Shown here piece after piece: positions 48,901 through 59,800 of a stretch of DNA of 64,000 bases. Numbering within the stretch: position 1 is the first letter of the stretch; the number at the start of each line of letters is the position of its first letter. Origin of the DNA: Anadara kagoshimensis (Eukaryota > Mollusca > Bivalvia > Arcoida > Arcidae); assembly GCA_021292105.1 (NCBI GenBank), contig CM037861.1, forward strand, positions 60,619,245 to 60,683,244, written 5' to 3'. The translations under genes were made by a program, and so were the position numbers. A model generated the notes under the pieces. It was not told where the DNA came from. It saw only the letters and a list, made by a program, of their open reading frames with translations, and did no database searches.

Positions 48901-51900
48901 TAAATGTGTGCTGCGCCTCCCGACCCGTAAAATTCAAAGCAGTGTGTGCATTTCATTACACATTTCTCCTCGTCAAATTGCAACCATGGTCGCCCCTCCA
49001 TCCAATGCTGCTTAAATTTTCTTTCACGTTTTCTTCATAATTTGCGCCTCCTGTTGCTTTCCGTTTTATTGGTTTCCCTGGAATAGCTCCTGGAACGTAT
49101 ATTTCAGGTTAAACATTTTTGTAATAACGGAAGTCGGATGGCAATAATAAAATTCGAATTGGATCGGAACTATAAATCTGAATTTTTGGCGCTCTCTACT
49201 TTCCGAACTGGTTACCGGACATATGGTCCGGAAAAATCTGATTTTTTATCGGACCAGCGGTAATTTTATCGGACTTGTCCGACGAAGTTTGGCACACACT
49301 GATATAGTAAAATTTTACACTAGAGAAGTTGTTTTCACATATCGAAACAGCTGTTAGAAGAACAGCATTGCTCCTCTGCTTATCAAGTCTATCAAAAAAT
49401 CAACAAAAATTTAATTAACTTCATTTTCAAGGTAAAGGACATTTACAAACTAACTTTTTTGTAATTGTTTAAAACATTATTGTATCTCGGTATCAAGTAT
49501 TAAAATGACATTAGGTTCAGTGCTGTCAACATGATATCATAGTGGGGTTGTGATGTCATGTAATGTGATGCGGGTTCAGTTGCTTATTCTAGATTACATA
49601 CCAGAGCTTTCATCACTGTCATCATCATCATCTTGCTCCATAGCTACTGGAGCAGGTGCTTTTTTCTCCACTTTGGATTTCTTTGCTGGTGTCTTTGTTT
49701 CTTCCTCTGCAACAAAACATTTCAATGAACATCAGGCATTTTGTGATAGCAACATTTTTTTTTTTTAAATTGCAATATTCAATAAAATTTCAAGAATTCC
49801 TGTCTTTATTTATTTGAGACAAACCCCCTTTCCATCTGAAACAATCTTTTGCCTGTTAATTCTGTTGCTGTGCATACAGGGATCATGGATGTCAATAGAA
49901 GCGTGTAGTCAGCAACAAACACATATAATTTCCAGTTTCACAATCATTTCTTAACCAAGATTTTTTAACTTATATCTGGCAAATTTGAAAATTGAATAAT
50001 TTTGTTAGTTTTAAAATATGTACAAATCAATAAACCAATTACTTGCATGAGCATGATGGGGCTAAAATCATGAATTTTAGCAACGACTCTGCTCATGTAC
50101 GTAAATTATGGTAACTGTAGATTTGTATGCAATCTGCAAGATATAGAAAATCTGTACAATATTTGGTTTTTGCTTCATCTGAAATGAGGTAAACAAACAG
50201 CAAGTGTTTATAATTATAGGATCATACCGCTGTCATCTGAGTCATCACTATCATCTGATGGTTTTCTTTTTTGTGGAGATTTTGTTCCTTTATTATTTAC
50301 TACTTTTGGGGCTTCAACAGCCATTTCCTAAAGATAAAAATATACAAATCATCAAAAATCATGTCACTGGTAATAATGGTCAAGTGACTCAAGAGCCATT
50401 TCCTACAGACAAAAATATACAAATCTACTGGTAATAATAGTCAAGTTACAGGCCAAGACTTCATTGGAAAAAAAATCAACTATAACAAGAGTACCATAAA
50501 ATACATAATATGCCCCACTCAAAACTTGATCAAAAATAACATAGGTCATTAGGCTCCTGTATTGTATGAAATAAATCAAGTGGAGAAAGAACATTTAAGT
50601 TATGCAACTCCATTAAATTCAAGCCCCAACACAATCATATAATATACACATCTCCACATCACTGATACAGATTATACCACTATTTTTTCTCTCTCAAATT
50701 GTTGCATTTTCGACTTAATATTCATTCCTTCTTTGAATGACTGGGATAAAAACATTGCATCTTCCTTGTTAAATTGTGGCTCTCTTGACCCACTACAGTC
50801 TACAGGTTAATATATCTTACCTCTTCCTCACTAGAATCATCATCACTACTGTTGGATTCTTCAACTGGGGCAGGTTTGGGTTGTTTTTTCTTACCCTGAG
50901 CCTGGTTCTACAGGAAGAGATAACATAATAAACAGTGTAAGTATATATACTATTGCATATTCATGATGTATAAGTACAAGTTTGTGTCTGCCAGCAAAAC
51001 AATATATTCAACAATTTTAAGCCAGTTTTAAGTTCTTTAAAAACATTTCTCATTAAAATCTGAAATAATGAAAAAGGAAACAGCATGTTATGCATATAAA
51101 TCTAGTCCAACAAACCAATAATTATCATATATTTTTGAAAAAAATATACTCAATTCTAATGGAAATTTTCAAGCTTTTACATAGTAATAGCTATGTATAA
51201 CAAACCATGAAGAATATAGTGATATAAATAATTACAATGCAATGCAATCAATTTCTAAAATATAAAACTAAGACAATTATGTTTATGTTTTTATTACTGG
51301 TAACTTCAATACAAATTTTATCATCAAGTTTACAGTTGCAACAAATTATGATATTGAATAGCCAGAAATATGCATTCATCATGAAAATCAATGATAAACT
51401 GAAATTTATACAACGATTTTTGAAAGGATTCAAATTCCATACATTATCATGGTATTATGTACTATACAAAGTCAAAAATGATCAAGTAAAATTGAATGAC
51501 AGTAAATGCCCATTTCAGACTTTGCAAAATACCCGAGAACTTGCAGGACATTCAGATGGATTTTTACCAGACCAAAGGTCAGAAATCTTTTTAGGTTTTC
51601 TACAAATAATGAAATTAAATTGATAGAAAAGTTAAGGATAGTCAGCAATTTTGTTTGCCTAAAATTACTAAAGAATAAATGTCGTTTCCCCTGGAGCAAC
51701 AGCACAAAATTTTCCCAATTTGATCAATAAAATTCCAAAAACAACAGTGATATGCTAACAAATTGAATCTAGTTGTCCTAGCCCACAAGATGTTGGATAT
51801 TGTCAAAATATAACATCTTTGCAATGAGAATCATAAGCTATTGAAAGCATGTCATTATGCAATTTGCTGTATTTCAGAACTTCATATTTTCCCAATTTAA

Positions 51901-54900
51901 CAGGCAGAAGGTAGTTTTTAAAAACAAGAGGCCCATGGGCCTGATACGCTCACCTGATAACTAATGGCTAGCTGATAGATTTAAAGAAAACATAAATACT
52001 AAACCCCAATGACTTTTTTTTTACATCATGATAACCGTTGTATTAATACCTACAACATTCTAGTATACATGCCTATACAAAAAGTTAATAGTTTTCAAGA
52101 TAATTAACCATTTCAGTATTGTTCCACATCTGTGACCTTGACCTTTGAACCCATGACCTTTTTCTATACATCAAAATGATCGTTGTGTAGATACCTACAA
52201 CATTCTAATATACATGCCTATACAAAATGTTTATAGTTTTCGAGATAATTAAACATTTCAGTATTGTTTCGCATATGTGACCTTGACCTTTAAACCCATA
52301 ACCTTTTTCTATACATCAAAATGATTGTTGTATCAATATCTACAACATCTAATATACATGCCTATACAAAAAGTTTATAGTTTTCGAGATAATTAACCAT
52401 TTCGGTATTGTTTTGCATCTGTGGCCTTGACCTTTGAACCCATGACCTTTTTCTATACATCAGAATGATCATTGTATCAATACCTACAACATTCTAATAT
52501 AGAAGCCTATACAAAAAGTTTATAGATTGTGAGATAATTAACCATTTCGGTATTGTTTCACATCTGTGACCTTGACCTTTGAACCCATGACCTTTTTCTA
52601 TACATCAAAATGATCGTTGTATGAATACCTACAACATTCTAATATACATGCCTATACAAAAAGTTTATAGTTTTCGAGATAATTAACCATTTCAGTATTG
52701 TTTTGCATCTGTGACCTTGACCTTTGAACCCATGACCTTTTTCTATACATCAAAATGATCGTTGTATCAATACCTACAACATTCTAATATACATGCCTAT
52801 ACAAAAAGTTTATAGTTGTTTTCGAGATAATTAACCATTTCAGTATTGTTTCACATCTGTGACCTTGACCTTTAAACCCATGACCTTTTTCTATACATCA
52901 AAATGATCATTGTATCAATACCTACAACATTCTAATATACATGCCTATACAAAATGTTTATAATTTTCGAGATAATTAACCATTTCGGTATTGTTTCGCG
53001 TCTGTGACCTTGACCTTTGAACCCATGACCTTTTTCTTTACATCAAAATGATCGTTGTATCAATACTTACAACATTCTAATATACATGCCTATACAAAAG
53101 TTTATAGTTTTCGAGATAATTAACCATTTCAGTATTGTTTCACATCTGTGACCTTGACCTTTGAACCCATGACCTTTTTCTATACATCAAAATGATCGTT
53201 GTATCAATACCTACAACATTCTATAATACATGCCTATACAAAAAGTTTATAGTTTTCGAGATAATTAACCATTTCAGTATTGTTTCACATCTGTGACCTT
53301 GACCTTTCAACCCATGACCTTTTTCTATACATCAAAATCGTTGTATCAATACTTACAACATTCTAATATACATGCCTATACAAAAAGTTTATAGTTTTTC
53401 AAGATAATTAACAATTTTGGTATTGTTTCGCATCTGTGACCTTGACCTTTGAACCCGACCTTTTTCAATACATCAAAATGATCGTTGTATCAATACCCAA
53501 AACATTCTAATATACATGCCTATACAAAAAGTTTATAGTTTTCAAGATAATTAACAATTTCAGTATTGTTTCACATCTGTGACCTTGACCTTTGAACCCA
53601 TGACCTTTTTCTATACATCAAAATGCTCATTGTATCAATACCTACAACATTCTAATATACATGCCTATACAAAAAGTTTATAATTTTCGAGATAATAATT
53701 ATAATCAGAGGTAAAAAAAATTAGGTCACGACCTTCACAATTGACCTTGACCTCATTTTGAAGATACTAAGAAGAAGATGTCAAAACTGAAAACCCCATG
53801 TCATTATCTGGTCAAATAGTCAAGTTATAACAATTTGAAGCTATTTTACGATTTTTTCAAAATTAAACGCAAAAACGCGTAACCTATTTTTTATCAGATT
53901 TTTACAAAATGAACAAACTATAGGCTTAAGACCCTAGAGAAGCCAAATATCACATCAGATTTTTTCTCCAATCAGTACTTTCGGAGAAGAAGATTTTTTA
54001 AGATTTTTGCACCCCTAGGTCACCTTGACCTAGTTATGGTAGCCATGGCAACGCCACGAACAAATCTGAATTGCACCGGCCCATATATACTTCTGACAAA
54101 GTTTCATTAAAAACTGTCCAGTAGTTTCAGAGGAGAAGTCGAAAATAGGTGTTAACGACGCACACACACAACGCATACACACGCTGCGCTATGCCATAAG
54201 CTCACATGACCTTCGGTCAGGTGAGCTAAAAATGTAACACTGAGTGTTATAAAGAAACTAAAAAGAAGTGTTTCTGACTCGCCTGGTGATAGTGGGAAAT
54301 AACATTTCTTTCAACCTTTTTTTTCTGGAGAGATCCTTATTTCTGGCTATACAATATTTACAAAAAATCTAAATCACCAACGAGTACTTACTACTTGTAT
54401 CTGTTGCCTTTGATGTGCCAACAACCAATGAAATGGCAGAGGCAGTAACCAATGGCACCACACAATTAAAGTACAAGAATCGCCACCTTCCCAGCAAGGT
54501 AGGATCGTAGCATATCACCAAGTATGTTCAAAGCCCGACAGCTATTTCTCACTAATGATAACTTATATTCCAATAGTTATCTGTCTACTCCCAGAATATG
54601 GTTGTCCAAACAATAATGGTATCTTATATACCCACCCGGCTGGGCATATATTCTGAGCTACCCTGTTACGTGTATAGTTTTTACCCACCCGGCTGGGTAA
54701 AACAATTTTATCGAACCAACAATCTGTTTTAACTCGTTTCCTACCCAACCGGCTGGGTACAACATATTTCTAATTTCATCCAACTAATGTTCCATTTTCA
54801 TTTCTTCCTACCCACCCGGCTGGGTAGACCATAACAATTTCCCTGCTTCCAGAGAAAAAATTAAGCCATTTCCCTGCCTCCAAGGAAATTTAACTCATTT

Positions 54901-56024
54901 CCCTGCCTCCAAGGAAAGACCTTGTGATCATGTATATCGATTCTTCAATATTTCTGCCCTCTTGGCCTATTAGATTTGTTCAACTGGGACATCATTCAAC
55001 ATTGACACTTTTCTGGCCCTGTGCCAATAATTTATGTGATAAGTGTATGCTACCTCCAACCATAGTCACAATATAAAATACATCAAGTAAACTTTACGGT
55101 TATGTCAATTTCACCTTGATGCCATTTTGCTACCTGTAAATCATACATAAAGCTAATGAAAAACAGGGAGGAATGAACTAAAATGAGTTGAGCAACAGCT
55201 TTTACATCCCAGTCAAGACTCGCATAGATTGAGATGGTCAATTGTGGGATGGTGCAAAAACTGGAGTGTCTAGAGAAAACCACAACCTTTGGAAAGGGAA
55301 CAAAAGGGGTCTGCCTTGTACCAGCTTGCACTCCAGGCAACTTCAAGGTGCTAACTCACCAAGTCAGTATGCCACAGACAAGCATACCACTCCCAGTTTC
55401 ATTATACTGATTCCCTGTGAACCAGTAAAGGCCAAGGAAAATCCACTTTCCCACATGTGATCCGAGTGGGACTCGTACTCACAGAAGTGAGAGACCTCGA
55501 TTTGTAGACTGGCGTCTTATCCATTAGGCCACCACAGCCTCATCTTTCTCACGCTAGGATCTGCCAGAGTGGAATTTGCACTCAGTGAGGTGCCCTGGTA
55601 GGTAAAAGTGTGCTTTAGTTTAGAATTCTAACATGTCTTAACATTTAAAACAGAAAAGTTGAACTATCAGAGATTCAAATTAACTTTTTATATCTTATTC
55701 AGTAGACCATGCCCCCAAAATTAAAGCCTTAATTGGGATTCATCAGCTTCTGGTTATTTGTAAAAGAAAAAAATATTGTTAAGATTACAAACATGAAAAT
55801 GCAAATAAAATGTTGAAGTTCAAAATCTATGATTACCGTTGGGAATTCCAGACATGGGATAAATAATTTCTCTCGTTTTATAACTTTGGGTGTGCCCATA
55901 ATCAATATACTTTTTTTACAATCAAAGCGGTAATAAATTCAGTCACAGCTAACATTAAGAGATAAACTGTAAACTTGGGGAGATGTGTATTTACCTTCCC
56001 TTCTTTGGCTGCTTTTTTAGGCAT
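36948..56024 (-). CDS. NCL: Nucleolin homologue (three RRMs, RGG box)
   Basis: Fourteen exons: 56024-55995, 50907-50821, 50327-50228, 49706-49602, 48476-48258, 48012-47923, 45868-45754, 45451-45291, 44328-44199, 43682-43519, 42233-42101, 40859-40738, 37668-37522 and 37015-36948 (TAA). All phases fit, giving 556 residues. Residues 1-210 alternate Lys-rich parts with acidic Ser/Asp/Glu tracts (SDDSDDSDDSE, casein-kinase-2-like) and one TPAKK motif. RRM1 about 212-285 (LFIGNI, FGYVDL), RRM2 about 307-383 (LFVKNL, KGFAYVVF), RRM3 about 405-480 (LFVKNL, RGFGFVEF). An RGG/GRGG-rich stretch spans 484-533, then the tail GNIQEFKGKKKTFADDSD. Nucleolin acts in the nucleolus in rRNA transcription and pre-rRNA processing. 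Vertebrate nucleolin has four RRMs; this model has three. Three snoRNAs lie in intron 12, as nucleolin genes often host snoRNAs. Confidence 0.95.
38039..38223. repeat. Inverted-repeat element in nucleolin intron 12
   Basis: ATCGCTGACCATG...GATGTTCCGACA at the left is the near inverse of TGTCGGAACAT...CATGGCCAGCGAT at the right; arms about 30 bp. The centre holds a second inverted pair, GGTGTCACTGACACTAG. It ends 55 bp from the first snoRNA. It could be a MITE or an RNA hairpin; no target duplication is clear. Confidence 0.65.
38278..38361 (-). ncRNA. Box C/D snoRNA, copy 1
   Basis: Minus strand. Terminal stem AAAATC/GATTTT, C box GTGATGA directly after the stem, D' box CTGA after the guide GTCGTGCACCACT, a C'-like TGATT, and D box CTGA before the 3' stem. 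Size 84 nt. It lies in a nucleolin intron on the coding strand, the usual place for an intron-processed snoRNA. The D' guide can pair over 13 positions (three G-U) with the conserved 18S segment GGTGGTGCATGGC. By the D+5 rule this picks the second G of GTGG before TGC, which I recall as the U32/snR40 site. Target naming is from memory. Confidence 0.85.
38617..39097. mobile_element. hAT-like non-autonomous element in nucleolin intron 12
   Basis: Ends GTACAGGTTTAGGCTCGCAA and inverse of TACAGGGTTTGCATAGTCCTGG, with CAGGGACTTTTCCAGGACTT and TTCCAGGACTTCTTAAGAAT inside each end. No transposase frame. Just outside, at 39100-39220, is a worn SINE-like repeat A fragment. Confidence 0.6.
39488..39571 (-). 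ncRNA. Box C/D snoRNA, copy 2
   Basis: Minus strand. Terminal stem TAATC/GATTA, C box ATGATGA, guide GTCGTGCACCACT before D' box CTGA, C'-like TTGATAT, D box CTGA. Size 84 nt. The guide before D (CGACATCCACCTTTATGT) is nearly the same as in copy 1. Same intron and strand as copies 1 and 3. Confidence 0.87.
40321..40402 (-). ncRNA. Box C/D snoRNA, copy 3
   Basis: Minus strand. Terminal stem TTGATC/GATCAA, C box ATGATGA, guide GTCGTGCACCACT before D' box CTGA, C'-like TTGATAC, D box CTGA. Size 82 nt. The D' guide is identical to the other two apart from one base upstream, but the guide before D (GCTAAACCACCTTATTT) has diverged. It is nearest to the upstream exon, 336 bp from the donor. Confidence 0.87.
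41364..41793. mobile_element. Large foldback element, copy 2
   Basis: ACTGTAGGAACCACTC to GAATGGTTCCTACAGT, with long inverted arms containing TTGTACCTAGTCG and its inverse. ACATCT flanks both sides (41358-41363, 41794-41799), a 6 bp target duplication. Same family as 21515-22105 but without the nested palindrome. In nucleolin intron 11. Confidence 0.85.
42655..43449. mobile_element. Element with a terminal long palindrome in nucleolin intron 10
   Basis: From 42657 to 42800 a palindrome has arms of about 65 bp (TTCATATTGACCCAGTTATT and inverse). The right end of the element repeats TTTTTTCATATTGGCCCAG and ends TTGTTAATTAATAAT, matching the left ATTATTAAT. The frames inside match no family I know. 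Confidence 0.55.
44390..44590. repeat. Dispersed repeat C, copy 3
   Basis: Contains GTAGCTCTAGCTAAACAGGA, CTTCTGGAACACCTGACCTC, then TTTGGAATTGTGATTTGGACATGG. Lies in a nucleolin intron. The neighbouring 44600-45290 is AT-rich with a SINE-like fragment at about 44880-45215. Confidence 0.6.
46231..47233. mobile_element. hAT-like element with perfect 8 bp target duplication
   Basis: Starts CAGGGGTCCGGAAACGG and ends TTTCCGAAGCCCTG. CTATGTGT stands on both sides (46223-46230 and 47234-47241), a perfect 8 bp duplication as made by hAT transposases. Both ends carry GTCCGACA-type subterminal repeats (46261-46330, 47200-47215). No transposase domain is seen; a 33-codon frame starting MADVQYQASWT is at 46937-47038. 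A poly-T run is at 47160-47184. In nucleolin intron 6. Confidence 0.88.
47242..47922. other. Rest of nucleolin intron 6, no feature
   Basis: AT-rich sequence between the hAT-like element and exon 6, with no repeat or RNA signal that I can support. The same holds for 45869-46220. Confidence 0.5.
48561..49301. mobile_element. hAT-like foldback element, 0.74 kb
   Basis: Starts CAGTGTGTGCCAAACTTT and ends AAGTTTGGCACACACTG. Long arms are inverse over much of their length (GGATGGAGGGGCGACCATGG against CCATGGTCGCCCCTCCATCC). ATATAG flanks both sides. Subterminal GGTCCGGAAAAAT and GGACTTGTCCGAC resemble the element at 46231. In nucleolin intron 4. Confidence 0.82.
49707..50227. other. Nucleolin intron 3, with a repeat fragment and hairpin
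   Basis: From about 49925 to 50000 it shares CAGTTTCACAATCATTTCTTAAC-like and GAATAATTTTGTTAGT blocks with 8735-8840. At 50046-50102 a two-part hairpin forms (CATGAGCA/TGCTCATG outside, GCTAAAAT/ATTTTAGC inside). No further feature. Confidence 0.45.
50908..51918. other. First part of nucleolin intron 1, no gene
   Basis: AT-rich intron sequence. A 128-codon plus-strand frame at 51237-51623 has no recognisable domain and low-complexity composition, and I do not call it. Confidence 0.5.
51919..54236. mobile_element. Composite molluscan-type element carrying a minisatellite
   Basis: The left edge AACAAGAGGCCCATGGGCCT then GATACGCTCACCTGAT is partly inverse to the right edge GGTCAGGTGAGCTAAAAATG. 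A left-end fragment recurs at 56510-56540 and an inverse one at about 60615-60650. The middle is the 145 bp array; 53700-54180 is a unique tail with GGTCACCTTGACCTAG and TTCTGACAAAGTTTCATTAA. No coding capacity. In nucleolin intron 1. Confidence 0.7.
52000..53705. repeat. 145 bp minisatellite, about eleven units
   Basis: GTGACCTTGACCTTTGAACC or close variants begin near 52132, 52277, 52421, 52566, 52711, 52859, 53004, 53148, 53294, 53437 and 53580. Each unit also has ACCTACAACATTCTAATATA and TTTTCGAGATAATTAACCAT. Units differ by few bases. On the minus strand each core reads AGGTCAAGGTCA. Confidence 0.93.
54629..54826. repeat. Array of four TACCCACCCGGCTGGGTA palindromes
   Basis: Near-identical 18 bp imperfect palindromes lie at 54629-54646, 54682-54699, 54742-54759 and 54809-54826. 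Spacers of 35-49 bp are unrelated in sequence. Only the palindrome is conserved, with one change in units 1 and 3. Function unknown; in nucleolin intron 1. Confidence 0.9.
54837..54916. repeat. Array of three TTTCCCTGCCTCCAAGGAAA units
   Basis: Units at about 54837-54857, 54869-54888 and 54897-54916, each bounded by TTTCC and GGAAA. The first is more diverged. It follows directly after the TACCCACCCGG array. Confidence 0.85.
55190..55610. repeat. SINE-like repeat A/B mixture near nucleolin exon 1
   Basis: CATCCCAGTCAAGACTCGC, GTGTCTAGAGAAAACCACAA and GATCTGCCAGAGTGGAATTT are repeat A blocks. Between them lies ACTCGTACTCACAGAAGTGAGAGACC with a minus-strand tRNA-like end GTGGCCTAATGGATAAGACG. 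Probably one repeat inserted in another. Confidence 0.6.
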
Positions 56025-56863
56025 GATTACAACTTAAAATACTGCGGTTTAAAATACTAAAGATGCCAAGATGTCTGCACCACGTGGAAAAAGGACGGAG
56101 CTAATCTATGTTTCAATATCCTCATTTCGTAAAAAGAAGTGTGCAAGTTGGTAACTTTGTTGGTCTAGTAAATTTATTATCCATACTCTTTTCAACATAA
56201 TATAACAAATTATCATAATAAAATATTACAGCAAAATACGCATAAGATATTATACGAAGAAAAGCATAACTCTGCTGCTTTTCTTCTTGAATTCGAATTT
56301 TCTTCGATTGTTTTTGAGCACCACTAATAAGACAAGTCAAGAGATACAGTAGGCTATGGTTCATGTAAGAGAAACAACATTTTACATGTATTGAATGTCT
56401 ATGATAAGAGTTTTATCTAAAAGAACCAAATTATTGCGGTCCCTAATCACCATAATTTGGTATTAATGGACCCACAGCTACTTCAGTGTCTGACAGTCTG
56501 CATTTTGTTGTCAAATGGGCCTGATACGCTCACCTGGCAAGCTTTCATGTTTAAGAAAACATAGAAACCATAACGTCAGTCACTCCACTCAGTTTTGATA
56601 TGTTGGCAACTTGAGTAGTAAGAAGGACTATGATCTGTGTTTAGACCAGCTGGTCACAAAGGCTCAAAAAAGAAAAGTAGGTCCGATATTGTTGGCTAAA
56701 GATCTGGAGATCCAAAAATGTCAGATTTGGCTGGTTTTAAATTAAGCATATTTTTAAATATTTCAGAATACACCATAAATAAAGAAAAATAATGCTTCCA
56801 GGATAAAAACCTAAAAAATAAAATTGTTATTTTCATCATCTGTACACAATTACCGGCATGTGA
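56025..56863. promoter_or_regulatory. Head-to-head interval, nucleolin / METTL23
   Basis: Both genes read outward from this 839 bp gap, so their promoters should lie here. A fragment of the composite repeat (GGGCCTGATACGCTCACCTG) sits at 56515-56535. I see no clear core promoter motif. An in-frame TGA abuts the METTL23 ATG, so translation cannot begin further upstream in this exon. Confidence 0.5.
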
Positions 56864-59800
56864 ATGGAAGATAGCATGATAGAGGGACATGACTTTGAAC
56901 ATAAAGATGGCATGATCTTTGAATATGAAGAAGGTATGAGCGAAGAACATGACTTTGAAAATGGAGACACCATAGCTGAGGAATGTGACTTTGAGCATGG
57001 TGATACAGGCTCTAAAAACACTGGATATAGGATAAAGATGAAAACAGAGAAACACTTCACATTTAATGACAATCAGACAGCTGAAGTACTTACAGTTGTT
57101 ATTCCTGAGGTATAACTATACGATTTGACCTACAAATATTTGTCTACAATTTATTTTATGAAAATCGCACCTACGTCCTACAAGTCAAGTTGGACTTATT
57201 CTTAGTTTCACTCAGTTTTAGCAGAGTTATGGCTCTTTGAAAATTTTCACTTTTCTATCAGTTTTAAAGACTTTTTCCTTTATTTAGACTCATGTTTAGT
57301 ATGACCTAGGACTGTCATTGATACATCAATATATTGATATATCACTGATAAAAGCCACTGATACAATATATCAATACATTTTTTTAGTATCGATATCAAC
57401 AAAAATGATTGCCAGTTCATGGCTAAGGTTGGAGTAGTCAATGACACATAGATTAAAACTGGTTGTAAATGTATTATATTTTTAATGTATCTCAAACCAA
57501 TTGACATACAAAACACAGTGCATATAATTATTAGAAACATTTAAGATGACACAAGACATATATCCAAATATTGATGGAAAATAATCTATGAAAGATTTGA
57601 CAAAAAATTACTGAAACTATTATAATCACTTCTCTGATATTTTGATATATTTTTCAGTTGATATTCCAATTCTCATCAATGACAACTCCAGTATATAGAT
57701 GACTTACAAGTCAAGTTCGACTTCATCTTAATTTCTATCAGTTTTAACAGAGTTATGTCCCTTTGGAATTTTTACTTTCTGAGAGTGGACATGATTTCTG
57801 TGTATGGAGAATTTCTTGTTAATCTTTCAAATGTAAATTTCAGGTAATTGATCCTACATATGGAATGTATGTCTGGCCTTGTTCTGTCGTTCTGGCTCAG
57901 TACATATGGTGGCACAGAAAATCTATCAGAAACAAAGCTATTCTTGAGGTAAAACGTTTGAACATTCACTTTATATATAAACATTTTTGATATTTTATTT
58001 TCATTTGATTACCCACTTTCCTGGTGGAAATTCATGTTTAACTAGATTTGTGAATTTTCAAAGTGTTTACATTGTTTTTTGGATTGTGATTTGAAAATGG
58101 ACTTTCATGTGTGAAAGTTTGTTTTTTTTTTTTTTATTGACAAAGGTTGTTGGTTTTTTCCTGGTATTTCATGTTTCTTCCACCACTGTAGAACAGACCA
58201 TCATGATATCGTTTAAATTGGGGTGTAAAACTACATTATTCCATTCTATTCCACTTCTAACATAATTTTAATATACATGTAAATAGACATGAAACAGTAT
58301 TCATTGGAAATTACCTTAACTACATGACATTGGAACCTTGTGACCTTACCTATCGGTAGTCCAAATTTTCAGTGGTGGACAAATTATGTATTACTCAGCG
58401 GTACTCTTGTTATTTCTACTTAGATCTTAAAATTAGTTTCTATTTTGTTTTTGCCAGTTATTGTCCAAAGGTTTTCACTGTTTGTATTCTATTTTTATTG
58501 TTTAGCTTGGAGCAGGAACATCCCTACCAGGTATTGTTGCAGCTAAATGTGGGGCAGATGTAGTGTTAAGTGACAGTGCAGATCTCCCACAATGTCAGGA
58601 CAACTGCCGGCAATCTTGCACTGCTAACGGGTTAGCTGACATCGCTGTAGTTGGTATAACCTGGGGAAGTTTTGACCCTGGTTTGTTAAATCTTACTTCT
58701 GTAGATATTATACTGGGATCTGACTGCTTTTATGACACCAAAGGTGAGATGTATTACATTGTATGTTGTAAAATAATGTTATATCTGAATATCTCTTTGT
58801 TAGTTGGCTTACCAAAGGTCAGTGGTTTTCTCTGGGCACTCCTGTTTCCTCCACCACTCCTGAACTAACTGCTTCAATATATAAGGGAAAGAATCTTGAC
58901 TGACACATGATACACACAGACATGCATGCAATAAACTGCTTCGGTAGCAGTAGAGTGCTTGCATATGTGGGAGGTCATGGGTTTAAATCCTGGCTGAGTT
59001 CTGACCAGGACTTGAAAATAGGTAGTGACTGTTCTTTTGCCAAGCACTCAGCATTTAGAGACTATAAAAACCAATGCTCCTTTGTCATGGCAGCTGTAGC
59101 ATGTTGTAGAACGAACCCTGCAACAATGCCCTGGGGGCACTACAAAGGTCAAAATTTCTGCCACTTCATCTGTAGCTTGTGACATTTGGATATAAGTGAT
59201 ATATTGTGACCTAAAACCCATTTATTCATTCATTCAATCAGTCAATAAATGCAAGCACATACACACACGTCACACAGGTGGCAGATTTATACTTTAAATC
59301 CATACTCCTATATTTAATTAAATTCTTATTTACCAGTGCCTCAGTATTTATTTATTTATTGAATGTATTATGTTTTTTACTCCCCAGTCAAGAATTTTTC
59401 ACTTATATTAAAGGCTTTCAGTTCAGGAATGGTGAAAGAAATGAAAGTGCCTGGAGAATACCACTGACAAGCTTTCTTACATTAGGAATTTTCCCAACTG
59501 GGGTTGCAACCTGCTACATCAACTTTTGTACCGGTAGCTCAGTTTGTAGAATGTTTGCTCCATATGTGGAAGGCTGTGGGTTCCAATCCTGGCCGGGTCT
59601 GACCAAGACTTGAAAATAGGTAGTGACTGTTTTTTTGCCAAGTGCTCAGCATTAAGAAATGAAAATCATTGGGTTCTTCAGAAGAGACCTTAAAAATCAA
59701 TGTCCCATGTCACAGCAGGTGTGGCACATAAAAGAACAATACTTGCACATTGCGAAGGTCAAAATTTCTGCCACTTCACCTATAGCTGGTGATGTCTCGA

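Noticed and set aside
50046..50102. H/ACA-like hairpin in nucleolin intron 3
   Set aside because: The shape is right, but no H or ACA box was found at the correct distance, and the region shares blocks with a dispersed repeat.
51237..51623. 128-codon plus-strand frame in nucleolin intron 1
   Set aside because: AT-rich, Lys/Phe/Ile-biased composition, no domain, no splice or start context. Probably chance.
58907..59613. 91- and 111-codon frames in METTL23 intron 3
   Set aside because: Both are translations of SINE-like repeats.
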